NCBI GenBank assembly: GCA_013138615.1
Contig: WTCK01000065.1
Span: forward strand, 1-5,858
From: Candidatus Thorarchaeota archaeon
Lineage (GTDB): Archaea > Asgardarchaeota > Thorarchaeia > Thorarchaeales > Thorarchaeaceae
Length of the DNA stretch: 5,858 nucleotides
Direction: 5' to 3'
Shown here: one piece after another, positions 1 through 5,312 of the stretch
How the letters are laid out: each line of letters starts with the position of its first letter
Position numbering within the stretch: position 1 is the first letter of the stretch
Position numbers and translations under genes: made by a program
The notes under the pieces: model-generated
Seen by the model: the letters and a program-made list of their open reading frames with translations, nothing else
Databases searched by the model: none
What the model was told of the DNA's origin: nothing

Positions 1-47
1 ACCCCGATAGATGGCACTCCAAGCCGCGAGTAGCTGACGAGTCTCAT
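1..47 (-). CDS. Partial 5' end of a divergent gene, possibly a fumarylacetoacetate hydrolase family protein
   Basis: Reading leftwards from an ATG at 47-45, the frame is open to the window edge and gives 15 complete residues, MRLVSYSRLGVPSIG. This resembles the N-terminal strand pair of fumarylacetoacetate hydrolase (FAH) family enzymes, which often begin M(K/R)LV.(F/Y)...G...(I/L)G. Those enzymes hydrolyse or decarboxylate acylpyruvate-like or 2-oxo-diacid substrates using a divalent metal. The ATG has no Shine-Dalgarno motif. It lies about 29 bases from the centre of a TATA-like element at 70-80, which fits a leaderless or nearly leaderless archaeal transcript. In-frame ATGs at 59 and 68 are alternative starts, followed upstream by a stop at 71-69. 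The catalytic part lies outside the window, so the family call rests on 15 residues only. It is a suggestion; the region could instead be non-coding. Confidence 0.38.
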   Translation of the reverse strand, partial: MRLVSYSRLGVPSIG

Positions 48-69
48 AGTTGAGAGCATCGTAACCATT

Positions 70-80
70 CAATTATATGT
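70..80. promoter_or_regulatory. TATA-like element, possibly shared by divergent promoters
   Basis: The short AT-rich tract CAATTATATGT stands out between the divergent gene starts. Read on the plus strand (ATTATATG), transcription would begin near position 100, just ahead of the GGTG motif that precedes the TTG at 112. Read on the minus strand (CATATAAT), initiation would fall near 50, right at the ATG ending at 47. Both spacings match the usual 25-27 base distance between an archaeal TATA box and the start site. No clear purine-rich BRE is seen on either side, so orientation cannot be assigned from the sequence. Confidence 0.42.
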
Positions 81-101
81 AGCGGTAGGAAACCCAAGGC
101 C

Positions 102-107
102 GGTGTG
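102..107 (+). promoter_or_regulatory. Ribosome binding site of the small first operon gene
   Basis: GGTGTG lies ten bases (first base to first base) before the TTG at 112. It is an imperfect version of the GGTGA core that precedes the next two genes at almost the same distance. It supports the TTG start: an in-frame TGA at 106-108 rules out any longer reading, and the next ATG (178) would remove 22 residues. Confidence 0.5.
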
Positions 108-111
108 ACGC

Positions 112-441
112 TTGGAAGAAGGTCCAACGATTGACGATTTGCCAGATGTGGTCTTTGTTGCTCTCGGCAGAAGAGGGATGGAGCCGATTCCGCTCAAAGA
201 GTGCACTTATGCCTGTGATGGGAAGAAACTAACAGTGATTAGCGTCACAAAGGACCCGCCAAGCATCCAAGGGAGTAGCATTGAAGTGGTTGTAGAGGAC
301 TGGCTTGTGGAATGCGAAAAATGTAAGAAACGATTCACCATTAGATGCAAAGTGAGATATGTTGATGGGAAGATGATTGACACAATGGTAAGCCTGCTCG
401 ACGACAGAGGCAATGATTTGGGCTGGCTAGGAAGCTACTAG
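112..441 (+). CDS. Small cysteine-containing protein of unknown function, first gene of the leu-type operon
   Basis: This 109-residue protein is not recognised. It is probably soluble: there is no signal peptide or membrane segment. The sequence alternates hydrophobic and charged residues in a pattern suggesting a small beta-rich fold. Five cysteines are present: C31 and C35 (CTYAC), C68 and C71 (CEKC), and C79. The Cx3C plus Cx2C pairs could form a zinc-ribbon-like knuckle, with C79 spare. The C-terminus ends in an acidic and glycine-rich stretch (LLDDRGNDLGWLG). The start is TTG at 112, chosen because an in-frame stop lies immediately upstream and a GGTG motif is correctly placed. The stop codon shares its last G with the GGTGA of the next gene, so the two are almost certainly co-transcribed and perhaps translationally coupled. 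A regulatory or accessory role for the downstream enzymes is conceivable from position alone. Nothing in the protein proves it. Confidence 0.75.
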   Translation: MEEGPTIDDLPDVVFVALGRRGMEPIPLKECTYACDGKKLTVISVTKDPPSIQGSSIEVVVEDWLVECEKCKKRFTIRCKVRYVDGKMIDTMVSLLDDRGNDLGWLGSY

Positions 442-445
442 GTGA
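441..445 (+). promoter_or_regulatory. Ribosome binding site of the leuB-like gene
   Basis: GGTGA begins on the last base of the preceding stop codon (TAG) and leaves six bases before the TTG at 452. It fits pairing with the 3' end of archaeal 16S rRNA (complement GGAGGTGAT). It decides the start: the next in-frame initiator is the ATG at 467, which would remove five residues and has no motif at the right distance. Confidence 0.7.
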
Positions 446-451
446 AGCAAT

Positions 452-1609
452 TTGCCCCGGAAATACATGATATCAATTCTGCCTGGTGACGGTATCGGAA
501 GGGAAGTGATACCTGCAGCACTCAACGTCTTGTTGGCAGCTGAAGAGAAGGTCAGCGGATTTCAGCTGGAGCCAATCGAGTATGAATGCGGGGGAGAATA
601 CTATCTGAAGACAGGGCGAGAATGGTCAGAAGAAGCAGAAACCTTCACCAAGGAAAAGGCTGATGCAGTCTTGCTAGGAGCAGTGGGGGCTATCGGCCCC
701 GATGGTGAACAGGTAAGACTTCCGGATAAGAACCTAGCAGGCTACAATATTGTACTGGGATTAAGATTCCAGCTTGACCTATACGCCAACGTACGCCCAA
801 TAAAGCTCTACGAAGGGGTCCCAACTCCACTTGCAGAGAAGACTCACAATGACATTGACATGATAATCATCCGTGAGAATACGGAGGGGTTGTACACTCC
901 TGCAAGAGGAAGACTGGAGAAGGGCGGGGAAACCGAGCTTGCCGTGGACTTGCGAGTGATAACAAAGAAGGGCGCGAGAAGAGTAGCCAAGTTCGCATTT
1001 GAGCAGTCAGTCGCTAGAAAGCAGGGAGCTCCTGTTGATGGCGTCAAGAGAGTTACTTGTGTTGACAAGAGCAATCTACTCGCAGGCTGCCAGCTGTTTA
1101 GGGAAACCTATGATGAAGTGGCACAGGATTACCCACAGGTAGGACGCGATTACGCCTATGTTGATGCCTGGACACAATGGTGCTTGAGAAAACCAGAGTA
1201 CTACGACTTGCTCGTAACACCCAATGAATTTGGGGACATCATCACTGATCTAGGTGCATCCATTCAAGGCGGGCTAGGGATGGCTCCAGCTGGCAATATC
1301 GGTGAAGGAAAAGGAGTGTTTGAGCCGGTTCATGGATCAGCACCAAAACATGCGGGTCAGAACAAAGCGAATCCAATCGCATCAATCCTAGCAGGAGCAA
1401 TGATGCTCGATTGGCTTGGCACCACGAGAAAGGATAAGAACATCGCCAAGGCGGGTGAGCTCGTAACACAATCTGTGACTGATGTACTCAAAGAAGGCAA
1501 GATTAGGACTTATGATATATGCACGGGCAATTGGAGAGGTATCACACCATCATCAACTGAAACAGTGGCTACTGCAATAGCAGATCGAATTCGGAAGGCC
1601 TCACTATGA
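452..1609 (+). CDS. leuB: Isopropylmalate/isocitrate dehydrogenase family protein (LeuB-like)
   Basis: The family oxidises a 2-hydroxy acid (3-isopropylmalate in leucine synthesis) with NAD(P) and decarboxylates it, using Mg2+ or Mn2+, in the cytoplasm. The 385 residues span the whole family, slightly longer than typical bacterial LeuB. Visible motifs are the N-terminal nucleotide-fold start ILPGDGIGREV (9-19), the substrate arginines R104 (LGLR), R115 (NVRP) and R141 (RENTEGLY), catalytic Y148 and K206 (VDKSN), metal aspartates D238 (YVDA), D262 (FGDI) and D266 (TDLGA), and the cofactor loop EPVHGSAPKHAG (291-302). The loop has Lys-His where NAD-specific LeuB has Asp-Ile, closer to NADP-type isocitrate dehydrogenase (Lys-Tyr). 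The TTG start follows a GGTGA motif. The gene sits ten bases upstream of both isomerase subunits, favouring an isopropylmalate-type role. Isocitrate, homoisocitrate or methylmalate as substrate cannot be excluded. The family assignment is firm; the exact substrate is inferred. Confidence 0.9.
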   Translation: MPRKYMISILPGDGIGREVIPAALNVLLAAEEKVSGFQLEPIEYECGGEYYLKTGREWSEEAETFTKEKADAVLLGAVGAIGPDGEQVRLPDKNLAGYNIVLGLRFQLDLYANVRPIKLYEGVPTPLAEKTHNDIDMIIIRENTEGLYTPARGRLEKGGETELAVDLRVITKKGARRVAKFAFEQSVARKQGAPVDGVKRVTCVDKSNLLAGCQLFRETYDEVAQDYPQVGRDYAYVDAWTQWCLRKPEYYDLLVTPNEFGDIITDLGASIQGGLGMAPAGNIGEGKGVFEPVHGSAPKHAGQNKANPIASILAGAMMLDWLGTTRKDKNIAKAGELVTQSVTDVLKEGKIRTYDICTGNWRGITPSSTETVATAIADRIRKASL

Positions 1610-1615
1610 GGTGAT
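1609..1615 (+). promoter_or_regulatory. Ribosome binding site of the leuC-like gene
   Basis: AGGTGAT starts on the final A of the previous stop codon and ends four bases before the TTG at 1620. It is the longest match in the operon to the expected 16S rRNA complement. It supports the TTG start and suggests coupled translation with the dehydrogenase. Confidence 0.72.
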
Positions 1616-1619
1616 GTAA

Positions 1620-2888
1620 TTGGGCAAAACACTGGCTGAAAAAATTCTAGGGTCACATACTAAGAAGAACGACGCAACAGCTGGAGAGATAGTGGAAGCG
1701 ACTGTCGATTTCCTGATGGTGCATGAGGTTCTAGGCTCAAGAATCATTTCAATCCTTGATGAGATGGGCGTGGACAAAGTATGGGACCCAGAGAGAATAC
1801 TAGTCGTGAATGATCATTGGGCACCTGCAAAAGATTCCATGACCGCGGAGATCCACCAAAGGAGTCGCGATTTTGTCGCCAAGCATGGCATCAAGCACTT
1901 CTGTGATGTAAACTGTGGAATCTGTCATCAGGTACTGCCTGAAATGGGGCTCGTAAAACCCGGTGACCTCGTAATCGGATCCGATTCACATTCAACAAGC
2001 TATGGAGCCTTCAACGCGTTCTCAACAGGTTTGGCAGCTACAGACAGTGCGCTCATCATCGCCACAGGAAAGTGTTGGTTTAGAGTGCCAGAATCGCTCA
2101 GAATCAACATCAGTGGAGACCTCCCTGAGATGGTGATGAGCAAGGACTTGATACTGAAGATTGTAACTGATTTAGGACCAGACGGGGCGAATTACAAGTC
2201 AATCGAGTTCCACGGACCCACAATAGACTCCATGTCGATTGAATCAAGAATGACTGTTGCCAACATGAGTGTCGAGGCAGGGGCAAAAAGCGGCCTAATG
2301 ACGGTTAACGATGCAGTTCGTACGTGGGTGGCGACAAGAGCGCCTGGCGTCAAGTGGAAAGAGGTTGTTCCAGATGACGATGCCGACTACGTGGAGCAAA
2401 TCGACATAGATTTGGAAGAGGACCCAATTGACCCAATAGTGGCTGTTCCTCATAGTCCATCCAACGGAAAACCAGTGTTAGAAGTAGAAGGAATTGAGCT
2501 AGATCAAGCATTCATTGGTTCATGCACCAATGGAAGGCTAGAAGATTTGGAAATCGCAGCAAGAATCTTGAAAGGAAAGCAAATCAGCCCGGGCCTAAGA
2601 ATGATCATCACTCCAGCCAGCAGAGAAATTTACCTTCAAGCGCTCAGGCTGGGTTACATAGAGACCTTCATTCAAGCAGGGGCTATCGTCACGAACCCAA
2701 CCTGTGGAGCTTGCATTGGGGGGCACCTTGGAGTGCTAGGCAAGGGCGAGGTCTGCATCTCATCAACAAACAGGAACTTCAGAGGACGAATGGGTCACCC
2801 TGAATCCCTTGTCTATCTAGCATCACCTGCAACAGTGGCCGCAAGCGCTCTGAAAGGTGTCATTACGGACCCAAGGAGCGTGCAGTGA
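1620..2888 (+). CDS. leuC: 3-isopropylmalate dehydratase/isomerase, large subunit (aconitase family)
   Basis: This subunit carries the [4Fe-4S] cluster of the two-subunit enzyme that converts 2-isopropylmalate to 3-isopropylmalate by dehydration and rehydration in the cytoplasm. At 422 residues it has the usual length of the archaeal/short LeuC type. The cluster ligands are evident: C302 in IGSCTNGR and C362 and C365 in NPTCGACIGG. Other family signatures are NDHWAPAKD (64-72), CGICHQ (99-104), GSDSHSTSYGA (120-130) and the C-terminal TNRNFRGRMGHP (383-393). The start is TTG, fixed by AGGTGAT four bases away. The small subunit follows after three bases, as expected for subunits made in equal amounts. 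Homoaconitase (AksD/LysT) and methylmalate-acting enzymes share this sequence type, so substrate choice depends mainly on the small subunit and on pathway context. The enzyme family is certain; leucine synthesis is the likeliest role. Confidence 0.93.
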   Translation: MGKTLAEKILGSHTKKNDATAGEIVEATVDFLMVHEVLGSRIISILDEMGVDKVWDPERILVVNDHWAPAKDSMTAEIHQRSRDFVAKHGIKHFCDVNCGICHQVLPEMGLVKPGDLVIGSDSHSTSYGAFNAFSTGLAATDSALIIATGKCWFRVPESLRINISGDLPEMVMSKDLILKIVTDLGPDGANYKSIEFHGPTIDSMSIESRMTVANMSVEAGAKSGLMTVNDAVRTWVATRAPGVKWKEVVPDDDADYVEQIDIDLEEDPIDPIVAVPHSPSNGKPVLEVEGIELDQAFIGSCTNGRLEDLEIAARILKGKQISPGLRMIITPASREIYLQALRLGYIETFIQAGAIVTNPTCGACIGGHLGVLGKGEVCISSTNRNFRGRMGHPESLVYLASPATVAASALKGVITDPRSVQ

Positions 2889-2891
2889 CTG

Positions 2892-3392
2892 GTGAAGAAG
2901 TTAGAACGTATCAAAGGACGTGCATGGGTGTTCGGCAACAATGTGGACACCGACCAAATCATCCAAGGGCGCTACCTGACATTGCTTGATTATGCAGAGA
3001 TGGCAAAACACGCATTCGAGATACCACGGCCGGAGTTCTCTTCTGCAGTGAAGAAGAATGACATTATCATAGCAGGGCGGAATTTTGGTGGAGGATCCTC
3101 CAGAGAGGAAGCACCTCAAATCCTAGCTAAGACTGGGGTTGGCTGTGTTGTGGCGGAATCATTCGCCAGGATATTCTATAGAAATGGATTCAATGTGGGC
3201 TTGCCACTCATGACTGTGTCGGAAGTCACGTCAGTTGTGAGAGACGGAATGAAAATCACTGTAGACCTTAGTGAAGGCACCTTGAGAATCGATGAAACAG
3301 GAGATGTCCTTAAGGGTGACGCACTCCCTCAGATGATGCTTGACTTGCTCAGAGCAGGAGGCGCCGTGCCTTGGTTTCGACAACAAAAGTAG
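2892..3392 (+). CDS. leuD: 3-isopropylmalate dehydratase/isomerase, small subunit (swivel domain)
   Basis: The small subunit supplies the swivelling domain that closes over the large subunit's Fe-S cluster and contributes substrate-binding residues. Its 166 residues match archaeal LeuD length. Motifs are KGRAWVFGNNVDTDQII (8-24), the specificity loop GRYLTLLDY (26-34), NFGGGSSREEAP (64-75) with the catalytic Ser-Arg pair, and ESFARIFYRNGFNVGLPL (89-106). Two departures from the commonest archaeal form are GGGSSREEAP instead of GCGSSREHAP, and DQIIQGRYL where a proline (IIPGRYL) is usual. The loop reads YLTL: neither the YLRT reported for methanogen homoaconitase nor the YLVY of its isopropylmalate paralogue. 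The GTG start at 2892 is odd because it sits inside a GGTGA motif, with only a distant AAGGAG upstream (see findings). The stop ends the operon; no hairpin terminator follows. Specificity is inferred from the dehydrogenase partner. Confidence 0.9.
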   Translation: MKKLERIKGRAWVFGNNVDTDQIIQGRYLTLLDYAEMAKHAFEIPRPEFSSAVKKNDIIIAGRNFGGGSSREEAPQILAKTGVGCVVAESFARIFYRNGFNVGLPLMTVSEVTSVVRDGMKITVDLSEGTLRIDETGDVLKGDALPQMMLDLLRAGGAVPWFRQQK

Positions 3393-3405
3393 GCGGTTGA
3401 CCACT

Positions 3406-3420
3406 GGAAAACGATAAAAG
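3406..3420 (+). promoter_or_regulatory. Probable archaeal promoter (BRE plus TATA box) for the membrane-protein gene
   Basis: GGAAAAC runs directly into GATAAAAG, the arrangement expected of a purine-rich TFB element followed by a TATA box. Transcription would then start near 3443, giving a leader of about 25 bases that contains the GGAGG site. With the 73-base gap after the leuD-like gene, this suggests separate transcription from the operon, although readthrough is possible because no clear terminator lies between. Confidence 0.5.
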
Positions 3421-3456
3421 CATACACTCCCGGCTATTTCAAGCGCTACCAATATC

Positions 3457-3461
3457 GGAGG
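3457..3461 (+). promoter_or_regulatory. Ribosome binding site (GGAGG) of the membrane-protein gene
   Basis: GGAGG matches the 5' half of the 16S complement, while the operon genes use the GGTGA half. Aligned on that complement, the spacing used by the operon genes points to the TTG at 3469. The TTG at 3466 is three bases closer and the ATG at 3478 is further than expected. The choice alters the protein by one to four residues only. Confidence 0.68.
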
Positions 3462-3465
3462 ATTC

Positions 3466-5244
3466 TTGTTGAACGTTATGCTGTTCTTAGTTATCTCGCT
3501 AATTGTGCACTCAATACCTCTGCCTTTCAGTATCGAATTGTTCCGGCCCCGTCGATTGCTTAGATGGCTACCATTCAGGCTTGTCTGGGGTACCGTCGTG
3601 TGGGTATTCATATGCCTAATCATGGGCATGACACTTCCCTGGGCGTACCTCACTCTGGCAGCAAGCTTTGGATTGATGCTTATTCTTTCAGGAGTGGGTC
3701 TTCGTACGATGGGTTTCCATCGGATTCGCCCCACGCAAGAAGCTAGTATGGGTTTGATATGCATTGGCGTTATCGTTCTAATCACAACACCCGTGTACGC
3801 GGGAGTTGTCGCGTGGACCTCAGATGTGGCGAACGCACAATTATTCGATGAAATGATTGTAGAAACGGATCTACCACTCTTCAATTCAACTATACCTGAT
3901 GATCAAGTGCGGCTTGTAACCCAGGAGTACGCTCTCTATGTGGCACAACAGCACATTGCACCCCTCGGTTCTGAATGGATTCCCGCGGCAGCTCATATAA
4001 CGACTCGAAACGGGCGGCTAGTTTGGGTTGTCATCGTAGTTTCAACAAACACGTTGGCTGCGAACTACATCAAAGCTCTTGTTGTTGTGGATGCCAACGA
4101 CCCACAGGGGATAGAACCTGAGATAATAGAGGACATTAACCTTCCATTGGGAGAGGGTCTGTTCTGGGACAAGAACATCCAGTTTAACAATTACCTCAAC
4201 GATATGACCTCAGCATTTCAGTATGCGTACCCAACTTGGGACCCGCTGGGCGTCCTCGCTTACGTCCAAACCCGTACTCCAATAGACTTTGGCTTTGTCG
4301 AGAGAGCAATTGGTCCAATCGTCTATTTCGAAAATGGCACTACCATTGCGTATGCGACTATTGAGGAAACACCGGATTGGATCACTCAAGCCTACTCTGA
4401 GGAGTGGCTGGAGCGACAGGTGTACAGATGGGGAGGATATCGCAGAGAAGATGGCTTTGATTTATTCGCGGGAGGTTTCCTTTGGTCCATTCCTCCTTCA
4501 AGCGATCGATTAGAGATGACAGAGGATACTCGATACATAATCAATCCTGACACCAATAGAGTTGAGGCATTAGTTGCAGTTCACCCGGTCACAAGCTCGA
4601 GAACGCTTGCTGGTATCTTCAGAGCTACACGTACTACTGTGTACTATCATGATCTTAGTTCCTATAGCTACGTGAGCGGAGATGCTGCAGCTGAGAATGT
4701 GGTCGGTCAACTAACTCCCCCAGCATCAGGATTCTACTTCGCCTCGATGCCGCTTCTCTACCCAGTTGAAATTAGTCCGTTTGAAACCGCATGGACATGG
4801 TATGCTCCGATTTTCTGGGTGAAAGGCTACTGGGATGATGATGACTGGTACGTTTTCACAGATATGAACCTGCATGCCCTTGCTCTAGTCGATGCATCAA
4901 ATATCAATAGATACTACATCCAAGAGACCGGTGGCGCAATCTGGGGAGAAGACCTCGTTCGAACAACCCGAGAGGGCTTTGTTTCTCTATTCGAAGCCAC
5001 TCTCTCAGACAAATTTGAGTTGACTGCAAATGTCACCAGTACGACTGCCTTTGTCGATAACGGGGACACACACATACTCCTCGGCACCACTAACTCAACC
5101 TATCCGTATATCGAGGGTGCAAGAGAATGGATGAACCAGACTGATTGGTATGCACTTCTCACAATCGAATCTGGCGATAACTTCACAGTCACAATCCAGA
5201 TTGTAGGAGAACAATATCGAATCGTGGCATTCGTGAAGAACTAA
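3466..5244 (+). CDS. Membrane protein with four N-terminal TM segments and a large external domain; function unknown
   Basis: This 592-residue protein is not recognised. Hydrophobic stretches at about 3-20, 40-57, 59-77 and 94-115 form four membrane helices. Loops 26-38 (FRPRRLLRWLPFR) and 80-92 are positively charged, so by the positive-inside rule they face the cytoplasm; the N-terminus and residues 116-592 then lie outside. The outer part is rich in aromatic residues, has an acidic patch (WDDDDW, 456-461) and carries six N-x-S/T sequons. It may contain two related halves built around 'hydrophobic strands then VVVDA' elements (186-210 and about 460-477), loosely reminiscent of PepSY-like domains. 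Residues 515-592 form a separate beta-rich segment that could be an OB-type fold. No catalytic motif is seen. The start is one of two adjacent TTG codons behind GGAGG; the latter (3469) may be the real one. The gene is separate from the leu operon and ends in a strong terminator. A cell-surface sensing, binding or envelope role is only a guess. Confidence 0.85.
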   Translation: MLNVMLFLVISLIVHSIPLPFSIELFRPRRLLRWLPFRLVWGTVVWVFICLIMGMTLPWAYLTLAASFGLMLILSGVGLRTMGFHRIRPTQEASMGLICIGVIVLITTPVYAGVVAWTSDVANAQLFDEMIVETDLPLFNSTIPDDQVRLVTQEYALYVAQQHIAPLGSEWIPAAAHITTRNGRLVWVVIVVSTNTLAANYIKALVVVDANDPQGIEPEIIEDINLPLGEGLFWDKNIQFNNYLNDMTSAFQYAYPTWDPLGVLAYVQTRTPIDFGFVERAIGPIVYFENGTTIAYATIEETPDWITQAYSEEWLERQVYRWGGYRREDGFDLFAGGFLWSIPPSSDRLEMTEDTRYIINPDTNRVEALVAVHPVTSSRTLAGIFRATRTTVYYHDLSSYSYVSGDAAAENVVGQLTPPASGFYFASMPLLYPVEISPFETAWTWYAPIFWVKGYWDDDDWYVFTDMNLHALALVDASNINRYYIQETGGAIWGEDLVRTTREGFVSLFEATLSDKFELTANVTSTTAFVDNGDTHILLGTTNSTYPYIEGAREWMNQTDWYALLTIESGDNFTVTIQIVGEQYRIVAFVKN

Positions 5245-5246
5245 AT

Positions 5247-5281
5247 GGGGAGGGGGATTGCTCCCCCTCTCTAGGGTTTTT
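5247..5281 (+). terminator. Hairpin with T-tract, terminator of the membrane-protein gene
   Basis: Three bases after the TAA stop, GGGGAGGGGG (5247-5256) can pair with CCCCCTCTCT (5263-5272). This gives a ten-pair stem, with two G-U pairs, and a six-base loop (ATTGCT). AGGG and a run of five Ts (5277-5281) follow. This is a strong stem plus T-tract between two convergent genes. On the minus strand only a short T run (TTT) follows the hairpin, so it would end leftward transcription less efficiently. Confidence 0.72.
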
Positions 5282-5295
5282 GCTGCCATCAGCAA
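5280..5295. repeat. Small perfect inverted repeat in the convergent intergenic region
   Basis: TTGCTG (5280-5285) and CAGCAA (5290-5295) are perfect complements around a four-base loop, CCAT. A competing pairing exists between CTGCCA (5283-5288) and TGGCAG (5306-5311). Lying between the T-tract and the stop codon of the leftward gene, it may help end or stabilise that transcript, but it lacks a T-tract in either direction. Confidence 0.4.
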
Positions 5296-5312
5296 GGATT
5301 GCAATTGGCAGT

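Noticed and set aside
1..60. Possible tRNA or structural RNA end at the left edge
   Set aside because: No T-loop (GGTTCGAA-like), acceptor stem or CCA end could be matched; a divergent coding start explains the bases better.
844..1074. Minus-strand open frame inside the dehydrogenase gene
   Set aside because: It is antisense to the catalytic region of a conserved enzyme and has no homology pattern or start signal.
2522..2803. Plus-strand open frame of 93 codons inside the leuC-like gene
   Set aside because: It lies wholly within the cluster-binding region of leuC in another frame, and its translation is low-complexity and Gln/Arg/His-rich.
3393..3465. Possible terminator for the leu-type operon in the 73-base gap
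   Set aside because: No stable stem and no T-tract could be found; the only short T run is CTATTTC. The gap is better explained by a promoter and leader for the next gene.
3231..3884. Long minus-strand open frame (217 codons) spanning the end of the leuD-like gene and the start of the membrane-protein gene
   Set aside because: It overlaps conserved coding sequence of the leuD-like gene and the membrane helices of the next gene, has a composition typical of an antisense shadow (many Ser, Arg, Ile, Thr runs), and shows no recognisable domain or ribosome site.
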